Positions 9,201-15,991 of a stretch of DNA of 40,606 bases are shown in pieces. A program made the position numbers and the translations under genes. Under the pieces are notes generated by a model, which saw only the letters and a list, made by a program, of their open reading frames with translations, was not told where the DNA came from and did no database searches. Each line of letters starts with the position of its first letter. Within the stretch, counting starts at the first letter, position 1. This DNA is from an uncultured Bacteroidales bacterium (GTDB lineage Bacteria > Bacteroidota > Bacteroidia > Bacteroidales > WCHB1-69), in assembly GCA_905233625.1 (NCBI GenBank), contig CAJOFJ010000032.1, forward strand, positions 1-40,606, in the 5' to 3' direction.

Positions 9201-10626
9201 CAGAGCTGTTCAACAAGCGGGCACTCTCCACTTTTTCGAAATCCGAACCAGAACTCATGCCTTTGGTACGAAGGTAAGCGCTTACAGTAGAGATATCTCT
9301 CAACTGAGTGGAATCCAAATAGATATCAGGTCCTGCAATCAAGTTATTGATATTGTTGTCGGGATAGTCTTTAGTATACTCAGTATTACGATGGATGGTG
9401 GACATGTTGGGATAGGCTTCTCCCAAGTCGGTTAATGCGATAATGTTACGGTTCTCGTTTGTAGCCGCACCAATAGTGGTTCGCCATACTTCAATTTTGG
9501 TAATCACGATGGGAGATCCTACCAAAGGAAGTGTTTCCAAGTATTGGTTATAGTGATCGCGGAAGAACTGTCCCAGGAAGAAGTGCTTGTTTTCATCGTA
9601 TTCGTCTGCCTTGAAATAGAATTCGTTCTTTTGTGCTCCGCCACTGATAGTGATGGTTTTGGATTCGGATTGCTTTTCAGATGCGACAGCCGTGATGGTC
9701 AGATTGCCGAATTTCAGTGCGGTTTTGGCACCGAAAAGTGTTTGACTACCAGAGATAAGCGTGCTGTTTAGCGGGAAATTGATATTACCGAATTCCAGCA
9801 ATTGAAGAATGTCGTCTTCTTTTCCTTCGTATTTAAGCTTTAATTCTTCGCCTTCCCAATCGAAGGTGGCTTCGGTATTATAATTCAGATTGAATTCGAT
9901 TTTATCACCGATTTTGGCGGCCAGGTTCAGCTGGATGTTCTCGTCAAAGTTGAAATCTGTCCTTTTTCGTTGTTTGACGGGCAGATTGGGGTTTTTGTTA
10001 TTCTGATGAATAATACCAAAAATCAATTCCGCACTACCGGAAGGACGGATATCAATGATATTGCTTCCGAAGATGGTCTCAAAAACCTCTCCGCCAACTT
10101 TTATTTGTGGGATAATGCCGCTACCTCGGGCATTGGGACCGGCGTATTTGGCTCCTTTGTTTTTCCAATAATCTTTGATGGAGTGACGCAGATCGTAATT
10201 GATGTACTCATTGATATTCATGGAACTGCCGGGTCCGAAGGGGGTATTGCCCGTCATATATTGGAAATCGTAGCTGTTGGTTTGGGGATTATACTCGATA
10301 TGAGTACCCACGCCAGAAGGATTATGTAAAATGAACGGACTGGTAGTTGTGTTTTCGTTCAGTGGGTTGTTATCTGGCTGAGGAACATTGATAATGGGCT
10401 TGTCTCCGGTATCGGGAGGAAAGACCGGCAGTTCAATAATCGCGTCTTGACAAATAAAATCGTCATTATCACTTTGCGTTGGATTGGGTAGTTCATCGGC
10501 AAACTCATCTGAAGTCATTGGGAAATAATGACTTGTTGGAGCCGGAATAGCCCATACCGCGGAATAGAGCGCAAAAATGGCAATAGCGGTAATAAGATGA
10601 TATGTTTTTCTCTTTATATTAGTCAC
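3274..10626 (-). CDS. sprA: SprA/Sov, type IX secretion outer-membrane translocon
   Basis: A 2450-residue outer-membrane protein, the size expected for SprA of Flavobacterium (~2400) and Sov of Porphyromonas (~2500). In this family SprA forms a very large beta-barrel through which proteins with a C-terminal sorting domain leave the cell. An N-terminal signal segment (hydrophobic LITAIAIFALYSAVWA, about residues 12-27) is followed by long beta-rich sequence. A Lys/Asp-rich low-complexity insertion lies at about residues 1945-1995, coded near 4640-4790; it is probably an exposed loop. The ORF is uninterrupted. It starts 14 bp after ruvA ends, and the ruvA-sprA order is conserved in other Bacteroidota, so the two are probably co-transcribed from the promoter at 11263. 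A tandem array begins at its stop codon. Confidence 0.95.
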   Translation of the reverse strand: MTNIKRKTYHLITAIAIFALYSAVWAIPAPTSHYFPMTSDEFADELPNPTQSDNDDFICQDAIIELPVFPPDTGDKPIINVPQPDNNPLNENTTTSPFILHNPSGVGTHIEYNPQTNSYDFQYMTGNTPFGPGSSMNINEYINYDLRHSIKDYWKNKGAKYAGPNARGSGIIPQIKVGGEVFETIFGSNIIDIRPSGSAELIFGIIHQNNKNPNLPVKQRKRTDFNFDENIQLNLAAKIGDKIEFNLNYNTEATFDWEGEELKLKYEGKEDDILQLLEFGNINFPLNSTLISGSQTLFGAKTALKFGNLTITAVASEKQSESKTITISGGAQKNEFYFKADEYDENKHFFLGQFFRDHYNQYLETLPLVGSPIVITKIEVWRTTIGAATNENRNIIALTDLGEAYPNMSTIHRNTEYTKDYPDNNINNLIAGPDIYLDSTQLRDISTVSAYLRTKGMSSGSDFEKVESARLLNSSEYTFNSKLGFISLNSALSADQVLAVAFQYTVIGDDKVYQVGEFSNEVAAPNCIRVKLLKSTNLNTKSPLWKLMMKNVYSLSAYQVSEKDFRLNVLYTGDDEGIANGFFNKGSQKGIPLIRLLGLDRLNQQKDPNPDGIFDFIDGAATLGGTINANNGKIYFPTIEPFGKDLRAVLTEPEIADKYAFDSLYTMTKTMAQQFTSKNKYFIEGTYSSTYGSEFSLNTFNVPEGSVKVVAGGLTLTENVDYTVNYSMGTVSITNEGVLNSGTPITITMEDKNNFAVTKQRMLGTTLDYRFSDNFNIGAVLLNLYEKPYTQKVNYGNEPINNLVWGMNMSYRTKLPFLTKLVDFLPFHSTTTESNFNIDAEFAHFVPGHSRAIGKEGTTYIDDFESTKSTVDLRTFSNWVLASTPQGQPNLFPEANTNPNESERRQLAYGYNRAKLAWYIIDPLFYNNNSYTPSHLSKDDLSLPYSRAVYEPELFPYKERESAAQSTYMSVFNLAFYPSERGPYNYDVDGSEGLSRGINEDGTLRDPNTRWGGIMRKMDNTDFESSNYEYIEFWMMDPFIENPSHSGGKLYFNLGDISEDILKDGKKFFENGLPADGSDSDVDYTVWGRVPTTQVIVNAFDNNTAARQYQDIGFDGLSTDQERDFHSTYLERIANIYGILSPAFLDAYDDPSTDNYHYFRGSDYDAAEMSITDRYHYYNNPEGNSPTDEQSPESYPTSATSLPNVEDVNNDNTLSDEEKYYQYVIDLAPDKMVVGQNYINDVYEAIPEALPNGTAPRTKWYQFRIPIKNPDKVVGAIQGFNSIRFMRVFMKDFSEPIICRLATFELVRADWRTYTQPIYEEGDYVSASGDDNTSFHVGTISYEENANRVPIPYVLPPGIEREQGYGGTQVYLTNEQALTMKVVDLVDGDARSVYKSTDYDLRQFKRLKMFIHAEDVYSSGTLNKGDVTVFIRLGSDFSDNYYEYEIPVEITPWGVGADTTRIWPVANRMDILLDSLVAIKQERNIAVRNGQHSSTQIPYYYYLNGGERVTIMGMPNLAKVTTIMIGIRNPKKQYLGDGDDMQEKSVEVWINELRLCGFDKKSGVAVVANMRFNLADLGDFSLSTSHSSAGYGSLDQSVTELKKEASTTLDIATNIDAGKIFFPDKWNVKIPVHYDYSLNVVTPEYNPLNPDVKLKDDLKTYNNKFERDSIRKMTTSRIVRHNVNLMNIRKERNYDKPIKIRPWDIENFDFSYSYSQTKKSDVDVEMDNKFNHFGEIGYTYNNNPKNIRPFSKVKGLKSKWLQLIKDFNFNPLPKVVTIRTSITRELNAFKYRPKSQGNIVIDTSYIKTFNWTRNYTVNWDLAQSLKIEYSANAMARIDEPDGLIDTKVKRDSVWRSFGRGGRTNNFYQRVMASWQIPINKFPLFNWITANIRYTGDYTFTGSTLALAHLGNTIQNSNSYQGTANVNFVTLYNNVPYLKKINQGQIGKSDNKNAKKDDKGKDSKNSDKDKDKNKSKGKNGKNKGRDTRDSLKNDVNVGRIILDGSLRFLMMLRNVSVNYTQGNGTMLPGYMFSPNMLGMNFASKGSPGFLFVFGGQPDIQTIAAERRWLTTDSLMNSSFQKRKNETFNYRVTIEPFKDFRIDVTGNWTKTQNYTEYFRSFSDGHIEHYSPVTTGNFSMTFIGLSSFFRKGDEVFAEFMEARHYLAEKIAANNPNSNGIDPETDYPDGYNSIAQEVLTNALLSAYGGRKVEKMNVKNIFPKFPLPNWRLNYNGLTKIKGVNKVFQSFSITHAYTSTYSVGGFTTNSLYREVNGHSAVKNTLGNYIPKYEFSQVSITEQFAPLIGIDMTFKNSLLLKVEYKQSRNVALSFTNNQITETTSSELSCSAGYRFKDLKIGFVFSGMKRQVVSDLNLTAGFGMKKNMTVLRKIVENVNQISAGMVTMTINFAADYQISSRVGLKFYYDQVINRPKISNQYNNMNIETGISVRLMLTN

Positions 10627-10640
10627 TAATCTTCAATCTT

Positions 10641-11240
10641 TTATAACATTTTCAGTGCCTTTTTGATCATTTCCTCAATTGACAGATCCAAGCCCTCGGT
10701 TTTGATGATTTTCTCAAGTACAGCTTCCGCGGAATTTTTTGGAAAACCTAAAGACACTAATGCTGATAACGCAGCATTTGCATTATTATTGTTTGAAGCT
10801 TGTTTTTTTTCTGTTTCGGGAGAGGGACTGAGGGCCATTTTACCAATTTTGTCCTTGAGTTCGATGATGAGCCGTTGGGCAGTTTTGCCGCCAATTCCCT
10901 TGATGGCTTGCAGAACTTTGGCATTTTCGGTGATAATGGCATTGTGCAGTTCATGTACCGACATGGAAGAGAGAATCAGTCGGGCAGTGTTGACTCCGAT
11001 GCCGTTGACTGTAATCAGCAGGCGGAAAAAAGAGCGTTCTTCTTCGTCGAAAAAACCGAAAAGTTGCTGTTCATCCTCTTTGATGACATAGTGAGTGAAC
11101 AGGCGTACCTCGTCCATTTCGCGGATTTTGGTGTAGGTGGCCAGCGAAATGTTGACCAGATAGTCCAATCCGCCACTAGTCTCTATCACTACGTACGCGG
11201 GGTTTTTCTCGATGATTTTGCCTTTGATTCCTGTAATCAT
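10641..11240 (-). CDS. ruvA: Holliday junction branch migration protein RuvA
   Basis: RuvA tetramers bind four-way DNA junctions and load the RuvB motor for branch migration in recombinational repair. The protein begins MITGIKGKIIEKNPAYVVIE (OB-fold domain I) and has two helix-hairpin-helix segments (LLITVNGIGVNTARLIL and LQAIKGIGGKTAQRLI). The C-terminal domain III (LSALVSLGFPKNSAEAVLEKI) is the RuvB-contacting part. At 199 residues it is a normal length. The reading frame extends upstream to a TTG at 11273, but that overlaps the promoter -7 box, so ATG 11240 is chosen. It is the first gene of a ruvA-sprA unit. Confidence 0.97.
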   Translation of the reverse strand: MITGIKGKIIEKNPAYVVIETSGGLDYLVNISLATYTKIREMDEVRLFTHYVIKEDEQQLFGFFDEEERSFFRLLITVNGIGVNTARLILSSMSVHELHNAIITENAKVLQAIKGIGGKTAQRLIIELKDKIGKMALSPSPETEKKQASNNNNANAALSALVSLGFPKNSAEAVLEKIIKTEGLDLSIEEMIKKALKML

Positions 11241-11262
11241 AATTATCCAAAATATGAGGGTG

Positions 11263-11270
11263 CAAAGGTA
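11263..11270 (-). promoter_or_regulatory. Promoter -7 box for ruvA-sprA
   Basis: TACCTTTG on the minus strand matches the Bacteroidota -7 consensus TAnnTTTG. It lies directly after the T-run of the rplT terminator and 22 bp before the ruvA ATG. No clear -33 box is visible. Confidence 0.65.
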
Positions 11271-11271
11271 C

Positions 11272-11296
11272 AAAAAAAAGGGCTTGAAAAAGCCCC
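11272..11296 (-). terminator. Intrinsic terminator after infC-rpmI-rplT
   Basis: On the minus strand a GGGCTT/AAGCCC stem (11280-11285 with 11290-11295, four-base loop) is followed by eight T residues (11279-11272). It ends the rplT transcript just before the ruvA promoter. Confidence 0.85.
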
Positions 11297-11343
11297 TTTT
11301 ATTGCAAAAAACTCAATTACTTAATAATGTTTGTTGCTGATGC

Positions 11344-11688
11344 TTATTTTACTAAGTCAACAATAGCTTTGAATGCCTCGGGATGGTTCATTGCGAGGTC
11401 GGCGAGAGCTTTGCGGTTCAAGGCAACGCCCTTCTTTGAAAGCATACCCATGAATGCTGAGTATGACAAGCCATATTCGCGAACGCCCGCGTTGATACGG
11501 GTAATCCACAAACTTCTGAAAGCACCTTTTTTGGCCTTTCTGTCGCGGTAAGCATATTGCTGTCCTTTTTCCCAAGTGTTCTTGGCAACGGTCCAGACGT
11601 TTTTACGCTTTCCGAAGTACCCTTTGGTACGGTTCAAAATCTTCTTTCTTCTTGCTCTTGAAGCAACATGATTTACTGATCTTGGCAT
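11344..11688 (-). CDS. rplT: 50S ribosomal protein L20
   Basis: A 23S rRNA-binding protein needed early in 50S assembly. It has 114 residues, the family norm, and begins [20 protein letters not shown]. It has the long basic N-terminal helix and the motifs KGYFGKRKN and [14 protein letters not shown] good Shine-Dalgarno (AAAGGAG) lies before the ATG. It is the last gene of infC-rpmI-rplT, followed by a strong terminator. Confidence 0.98.
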   Translation of the reverse strand: MPRSVNHVASRARRKKILNRTKGYFGKRKNVWTVAKNTWEKGQQYAYRDRKAKKGAFRSLWITRINAGVREYGLSYSAFMGMLSKKGVALNRKALADLAMNHPEAFKAIVDLVK

Positions 11689-11771
11689 AAATTCTCCTTT
11701 CTTTTTACGTCAGCGGTTTAGTGCTGTCTAAACTCTTAATGTGCTGATAGTAAAGTTAATAATTTAATTTT

Positions 11772-11969
11772 TTAGCACTGGCCCAACATTTCCTTGATGG
11801 TGTGTTCGTTCACTTTGTCAGCGATGGTGCTGTAAGCCAGGTTACGTTTTCTTTTCGTAGTTTTTTTCGTAAGAATGTGGCTGTGATAAGCGTGGTGTCT
11901 TCTTACTTTACCGGTACCTGTCAGAGTGAATCTCTTCTTGGCAGCCGATTTGGTTTTTACTTTTGGCAT
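11772..11969 (-). CDS. rpmI: 50S ribosomal protein L35
   Basis: A small basic large-subunit protein of 65 residues beginning [20 protein letters not shown], with the characteristic [13 protein letters not shown] segment. It lies 83 bp upstream of rplT and 46 bp downstream of infC in the conserved gene order. Confidence 0.98.
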   Translation of the reverse strand: MPKVKTKSAAKKRFTLTGTGKVRRHHAYHSHILTKKTTKRKRNLAYSTIADKVNEHTIKEMLGQC

Positions 11970-12015
11970 TTCTCTGATTTTTAAGGTTAATATCTATGAG
12001 TTAATTGCAATTTTC

Positions 12016-12579
12016 TTATTTTTTCGGATTGATGACGATGATCATACGCTTTCCTTCCAATTTGGGCATCTGTTCCGGTTTGCCGTATTCTTCCACAGCT
12101 TGGGCAAATTTCAGCAGAATGAGCTCTCCCTGGTCTTTATAGACGATGGAGCGGCCTTTGAAAAACACATCGACCTTCACCTTGCAGCCTTCTTTCAGGA
12201 AGCGGATGGCATGATTGCATTTGAATTCGAAGTCATGGTCATCGGTCTGGGGCCCCAGTCGGATTTCCTTGATGACAATCTTAGCCGATTTCTGCTTGAT
12301 TTCCTTCTGCTTTTTCTTCTGCTCGTAAAGGAATTTTTGGTAATCCATGATTTTGCATACCGGTGGATTGGCTTGTGGAGAGATTTCCACCAAATCCAAT
12401 TCGAACTGGTCTGCCATATCCAGAGCCTCCTTCAGCGAGACAATCTTCGGCTCGAAGTTTTCACCTACAACACGCACAATGGGTGCGGTGATGTATTGGT
12501 TAATACGGTGCGCAGCTTCCTTTTTCTTGTTGTTGGGAAGCGGACGACGTGGACCGGGTTTTGTAATTTGCGTTGCGAT
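12016..12579 (-). CDS. infC: Translation initiation factor IF-3, probable ATC start
   Basis: IF-3 binds the 30S subunit, proof-reads the start codon and blocks premature subunit joining. The N-domain (HRINQYITAPIVRVVGENFE), the linker rich in KKKQKEIKQK and the C-domain (KIVIKEIRLGPQTDDHDFEF) are all present. No ATG precedes the conserved region. The only conventional start is a GTG at 12642, but it lies on top of the promoter -7 box (12632-12639) and so cannot be in the mRNA. A strong Shine-Dalgarno (AAGGAAGGAG) sits 8 nt before ATC at 12579-12577, giving a 187-residue protein. Rare starts (AUU, AUC, AUA) are known for infC because IF-3 then represses its own synthesis. It is the first gene of infC-rpmI-rplT; thrS, often upstream, is absent here. 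Confidence 0.9.
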   Translation of the reverse strand: MATQITKPGPRRPLPNNKKKEAAHRINQYITAPIVRVVGENFEPKIVSLKEALDMADQFELDLVEISPQANPPVCKIMDYQKFLYEQKKKQKEIKQKSAKIVIKEIRLGPQTDDHDFEFKCNHAIRFLKEGCKVKVDVFFKGRSIVYKDQGELILLKFAQAVEEYGKPEQMPKLEGKRMIIVINPKK

Positions 12580-12631
12580 AAGCTTTTCTCCTTCCTTTTG
12601 GTTAATAACTTTAGTATTAAAAAATTGGGCG

Positions 12632-12639
12632 CAAAAATA
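12632..12639 (-). promoter_or_regulatory. Promoter -7 box for infC-rpmI-rplT
   Basis: TATTTTTG on the minus strand matches TAnnTTTG. It overlaps the upstream GTG of the infC frame, which places transcription start downstream of that GTG and supports the ATC start. Confidence 0.6.
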
Positions 12640-12674
12640 CACTTTTTTTCAATGCGAAGCACCCAATGTTTTTC

Positions 12675-12702
12675 GTAGAGACGGGGCGCGCCCCGTCTCT
12701 AC
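12675..12702. repeat. Dispersed palindrome, copy 2 (perfect 28 bp)
   Basis: GTAGAGACGGGGCG and its exact reverse complement are adjacent. It is the best copy of the family also seen at 318-341 and 15488-15514. It lies between the lipoprotein gene's stop and the infC promoter. Confidence 0.85.
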
Positions 12703-12724
12703 AATGATGTGTGAAAAATCAATT

Positions 12725-12910
12725 TTATTTGTCAGCAACCTCTGAAAAATAGGCGGTCATCGCATTTTGACCATCATTTTGTGCTGGTATCATTTCGCAT
12801 CCGCAGTTACGGTCTTTTTTATGCTTGCGTTTGCCCACCACCTTCGGCGCGCATCCCACCAGCAGCACTGCTATTGCCAAAATTAGTAAAAAAAACGATT
12901 TTTTCCGCAT
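12725..12910 (-). CDS. Small lipoprotein, unknown function
   Basis: A 61-residue protein with a clear lipoprotein signal: MRKKSFFLLILAIAVLLVGC, with the lipobox LVGC placing the lipidated Cys at residue 20. The mature part is short and hydrophilic, with a basic stretch (GKRKHKKDRN) and a CGC pair. I do not recognise the family. It lies downstream of purA on the same strand, separated by a tandem-repeat array, and could be co-transcribed with it. Confidence 0.7.
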   Translation of the reverse strand: MRKKSFFLLILAIAVLLVGCAPKVVGKRKHKKDRNCGCEMIPAQNDGQNAMTAYFSEVADK

Positions 12911-12940
12911 ATCTAGTCAGTAGTTATTCTGTCTATTTTA

Positions 12941-12994
12941 TAATTAGCACATTAGCACATTGTCTCATTAGCACATTTGCTAATTTGCTAATTA
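12941..12994. repeat. 8-bp-unit tandem array at the purA stop codon
   Basis: On the minus strand: TAATTAGC, AAATTAGC, AAATGTGC, TAATGAGA, CAATGTGC, TAATGTGC, TAATTA. The first three bases are the TAA stop codon of purA. The outer octamers TAATTAGC and GCTAATTA are inverted repeats. It is the same family as 511-548. Confidence 0.8.
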
Positions 12995-14260
12995 TCTAAA
13001 TATCGTCGCCTCCCGGTCAGGTCCAACCGAAACGATGGAAATCTTTGTGCCGGTCTCTTTTTCAATATATTGGATATACATTTTGAATTCAGGAGGCAGT
13101 TCATCATAGGTTTTTGCCTGGCTGATATCCTGTTGCCAGCCTTTGAACGGAGTAAGCACAGGCTCTATTTCCGCATCGCTCTCGCTGGGGAAGCGGGTAG
13201 TGATTTCACCGTTGATTTTATATGCCGTGCAGATATTGATGGTTTCGAAATTGGACATCACATCAGCCTTGGTGAGGGCGATTTCAGTAACTCCATTCAC
13301 CATGATGGCATATTTTAGTGCCACTAAGTCCAACCATCCGCAGCGTCTGGGGCGACCAGTAGTTGCGCCGAATTCGTTGCCTTGGGTGCGTAATTGTTCA
13401 CCAGTGGCATCAAACAGTTCTGTGGGGAAGGGACCGCTGCCCACGCGGGTGCAGTAGGCTTTGACAATACCGATGACCTTGCCGACTTTGCTGGGGGCTA
13501 ATCCCAAGCCGGTGAATGCTCCTGCGGCAATAGTGTTCGAAGAGGTGACAAAAGGATAGCTTCCAAATTCCAAGTCTAAGAGCGTACCCTGCGCGCCTTC
13601 AGCCAACACGCTCTTGCGGTTGTCAAGATATTCGCTGATTTCGTACTCGTTGTCAATGAATCTGAATTTTTTCAGACAGTTCAATGCCTCGAAAAAGTTC
13701 AATTCCATTTTGGGCAGCACCTCCGTATAGTCGAACTCATACATTTTCAGCATGTCTTTGTGGCTGGATACCAGTGCGTTGTATCTGCTGGTGAAATCCG
13801 GTGACAGGATGTCGATGACTCGCAGTCCGTGGCGGGCGGTTTTGTCGGTATAGGTAGGGCCGATGCCTTTCAGCGTCGAGCCGATTTTGTTCTTGCCTTT
13901 CTTGGCTTCCTGGGCGGCATCCAACAGCCTATGGGTGGGCAGAATCAGATGCGCCTTCTTGGAAATCAACAGGTTGGAAACGGGATCCAGGCCCATTTTG
14001 ACCAAAGCGTTGATCTCTTCCTCGAAAATGCAGGGGTCGATGACAACGCCGTTGCCGATGATATTGGTTTTGTCTTTGTGGAAAATTCCTGAAGGAATGA
14101 TGTGCAAAACGTGTTTGATACCGTTGAATTCCAATGAATGGCCGGCATTGGGGCCGCCTTGGAAACGGGCAATCACATCATAACGGGGAGTCATCACATC
14201 TACTACCTTGCCCTTGCCTTCGTCTCCCCATTGCAATCCTAATAAAATGTCACATTTCAT
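12992..14260 (-). CDS. purA: Adenylosuccinate synthetase
   Basis: This enzyme condenses IMP with aspartate using GTP, the first committed step to AMP, in the cytoplasm. It has 422 residues, a normal length. The signature GLQWGDEGKGKVVD is at residues 8-21, then GPNAGHS, the IMP-binding segment GIGPTYTDKTARHGLR, and a C-terminal TGRPRRCGWLD. Its stop codon is the first three bases of a repeat array. It lies 39 bp after rfbB on the same strand; no promoter box is obvious in that gap, so it may be read from the rfbB promoter. Confidence 0.98.
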   Translation of the reverse strand: MKCDILLGLQWGDEGKGKVVDVMTPRYDVIARFQGGPNAGHSLEFNGIKHVLHIIPSGIFHKDKTNIIGNGVVIDPCIFEEEINALVKMGLDPVSNLLISKKAHLILPTHRLLDAAQEAKKGKNKIGSTLKGIGPTYTDKTARHGLRVIDILSPDFTSRYNALVSSHKDMLKMYEFDYTEVLPKMELNFFEALNCLKKFRFIDNEYEISEYLDNRKSVLAEGAQGTLLDLEFGSYPFVTSSNTIAAGAFTGLGLAPSKVGKVIGIVKAYCTRVGSGPFPTELFDATGEQLRTQGNEFGATTGRPRRCGWLDLVALKYAIMVNGVTEIALTKADVMSNFETINICTAYKINGEITTRFPSESDAEIEPVLTPFKGWQQDISQAKTYDELPPEFKMYIQYIEKETGTKISIVSVGPDREATIFR

Positions 14261-14299
14261 TATTGTCTAAAAATATGTTTGAGATTTGTGTGTTGAAAA

Positions 14300-15352
14300 T
14301 TATCGGTTGTCATACATTTTGTGATAGTAATCCACGTATGCCCCTGAGGTCACATGGTCCAGCCATTCTTCGTTGGCCAGATACCAGTCCACAGTCTTCT
14401 CGAAGCCTTCGGTGAACTTGATTTTCGGTTCCCAGCCCAACTCGGTTTTGAGTTTGGTGGCGTCGATGGCATAACGCAGGTCGTGGCCAGCACGGTCGGT
14501 GACGTAAGTGATCAGCGACAAAGATGTGCCTTCGGGACGGCCCAACTTGGCATCCACAATTTCAATCAGTTTCTTGATGATGTCAATGTTGCGCCATTCG
14601 TTGTTACCGCCGATGTTATAGGTCTCACCATCTTTCCCGAAATGGAAAATGGTGTCGATAGCGCTGGCGTGGTCCTCCACGTACAGCCAGTCTCTCACAT
14701 TGATGCCTTTGCCATAAACCGGAAGAGGCTTGCTGTGCTTGATATTGTTGATGAACAACGGCAGCAGTTTTTCGGGAAACTGGTTGGGACCATAGTTGTT
14801 CGAGCAGTTGGAAATCACGGTCGGCAGTCCGTAGGTGTCGTGATAAGCGCGCACGAAGTGGTCGGAGCTGGCTTTGGCGGCTGAGTATGGACTATGCGGA
14901 CTGTAGGGGGTCGTTTCCTTGAATGAGCCGGTTTCGCCTAAAGAGCCGTAAACCTCGTCGGTGGAGATATGGTAGAAACGTTTCCGCTCGGAGTTGTCTT
15001 TCCAAATTTTGCGGGCTGCATTCAGTAGGTTCACAGTACCCACCACATTGGTGAAGATGAATTCCATGGGGTTCTCGATGGAGCGGTCCACATGTGACTC
15101 GGCAGCCAGGTGGATGACTCCGTCGAATTGGTGTTCTTCGAAGATTTTCTGGATAAAATCGGCATCCACGATGTTGCCTTTGATGAAATGGTAGTTGGGT
15201 TTCTGATCAATGTCGGTCAGGTTTTCCAGATTGCCGGCATAGGTCAAAGCATCCAAATTATAAATGTCATAATGCGGGTATTTGTTGACAAATAAGCGCA
15301 CTACGTGTGAACCGATAAATCCGGCTCCTCCTGTGATTAAAATTTTTTTCAT
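14300..15352 (-). CDS. rfbB: dTDP-glucose 4,6-dehydratase
   Basis: It converts dTDP-glucose to dTDP-4-keto-6-deoxyglucose with bound NAD, the second step of dTDP-rhamnose synthesis for surface polysaccharides. It is a short-chain dehydrogenase fold of 350 residues. The Rossmann motif GGAGFIGSHVV is at residues 8-18, STDEVYG near 130-137 and the catalytic YSAAK near 156-160. The frame extends 18 codons upstream, but ATG 15352 gives the conserved start MKKILITGGAGF. No rfbA, rfbC or rfbD is present nearby. Its promoter is at 15404. Confidence 0.96.
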   Translation of the reverse strand: MKKILITGGAGFIGSHVVRLFVNKYPHYDIYNLDALTYAGNLENLTDIDQKPNYHFIKGNIVDADFIQKIFEEHQFDGVIHLAAESHVDRSIENPMEFIFTNVVGTVNLLNAARKIWKDNSERKRFYHISTDEVYGSLGETGSFKETTPYSPHSPYSAAKASSDHFVRAYHDTYGLPTVISNCSNNYGPNQFPEKLLPLFINNIKHSKPLPVYGKGINVRDWLYVEDHASAIDTIFHFGKDGETYNIGGNNEWRNIDIIKKLIEIVDAKLGRPEGTSLSLITYVTDRAGHDLRYAIDATKLKTELGWEPKIKFTEGFEKTVDWYLANEEWLDHVTSGAYVDYYHKMYDNR

Positions 15353-15403
15353 GCTATATAAATCTATTGAAGAACGATTCCGTATATCAAGAGAAACTTT
15401 TTG

Positions 15404-15411
15404 CAAAGTTA
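15404..15411 (-). promoter_or_regulatory. Promoter -7 box for rfbB
   Basis: TAACTTTG on the minus strand, 51 bp before the rfbB ATG, matches TAnnTTTG. No convincing -33 box is seen. Confidence 0.55.
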
Positions 15412-15487
15412 CGCAAATTTCTTGAATTAAACGTTGTCTTATGAAATTTTATTGTGTTGGCATGTCGTACAGCATCTTTGTGGGCAT

Positions 15488-15514
15488 GTGGAGACGTGAT
15501 AATAGCGTCTCTAC
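15488..15514. repeat. Dispersed palindrome, copy 3 (diverged)
   Basis: GTGGAGACG and CGTCTCTAC arms flank a short A/T centre. It is related to the copies at 318 and 12675. The stop codon of the neighbouring TIGR04076-like gene (15511-15513) lies within it. Confidence 0.65.
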
Positions 15515-15813
15515 TCGATTGTTTCCAACAAAAAACTTACGGGGCGGAAGCCGTCGTTGCAGGAAATCATGGCGGAGTGGGGATTCTTCATCCAGCCGTC
15601 GAAAAAATTGCCGCCGCCATTGGCTAATTCTTTCACAAAAGCTTGCATACTTTCCCAGGCACTGTCACACAAACCTTCAGGTTTTTGGCCTTCGCAGGAG
15701 ACGAAAACCTGACCTTCCTCAATGTCGCAGCTGTGCTCAATGGGGTTCTCGTATTTTGCTGATAAATCCTGATACCAGACTTTGCGGATGGCCGTGATTT
15801 TCACTTTTTTCAT
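15511..15813 (-). CDS. TIGR04076-like small protein
   Basis: A 100-residue protein beginning MKKVKITAIRKVWYQDLSAK. It has the pattern of the TIGR04076 family: HSCDIEEGQVFVS, then PEGLCDSAWESMQAFVKELA, with conserved Cys and Trp residues. The function of the family is not established. A longer reading frame from 15939 exists, but its first 42 codons are the antisense of the tRNA gene, so ATG 15813 is chosen. The tRNA-Val gene is divergent, starting 50 bp away. Confidence 0.75.
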   Translation of the reverse strand: MKKVKITAIRKVWYQDLSAKYENPIEHSCDIEEGQVFVSCEGQKPEGLCDSAWESMQAFVKELANGGGNFFDGWMKNPHSAMISCNDGFRPVSFLLETIE

Positions 15814-15842
15814 AAAACTGCTTATTATTCGAAAAAATTCCG

Positions 15843-15850
15843 TATTTTTG
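15843..15850 (+). promoter_or_regulatory. Promoter -7 box for tRNA-Val
   Basis: TATTTTTG, 13 bp before the tRNA 5' end, matches TAnnTTTG. Confidence 0.6.
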
Positions 15851-15863
15851 CCGCCGATTTTAC

Positions 15864-15938
15864 GATCTGTTAGCTCAGTTGGTTTAGAGCGCTTGCTTGA
15901 CAGGCAAGAGGTCACTGGTTCAAATCCAGTACAGATCA
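15864..15938 (+). tRNA. tRNA-Val (anticodon GAC)
   Basis: A complete cloverleaf of 75 nt. The acceptor stem is GATCTGT/ACAGATC with discriminator A. The D arm is GCTCAGTTGGTTTAGAGC. The anticodon stem CTTGC/GCAAG carries loop TTGACAG, anticodon GAC (reads GUC/GUU). The variable loop is AGGTC and the T arm is ACTGG-TTCAAAT-CCAGT. CCA is not encoded. Confidence 0.95.
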
Positions 15939-15942
15939 CGCA

Positions 15943-15978
15943 AGCACCTGATAATCATGCAGGTGCTTTTTTATTTTT
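15943..15978 (+). terminator. Intrinsic terminator after tRNA-Val
   Basis: An AGCACCTG/CAGGTGCT stem (15943-15950 with 15960-15967, nine-base loop) is followed by a T-rich tail. On the opposite strand there is no T-run, so it serves only the tRNA. Confidence 0.9.
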
Positions 15979-15991
15979 AGTCAGACTGAAA

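Noticed and set aside
3274..10626. Many plus-strand open frames opposite sprA, and similar shadows opposite alaS, purA, GH78 and GH97
   Set aside because: They are antisense to clearly conserved proteins and show no family resemblance.
15814..15939. N-terminal extension of the TIGR04076-like protein
   Set aside because: These 42 codons are the reverse complement of tRNA-Val and its promoter; the conserved protein begins at 15813.
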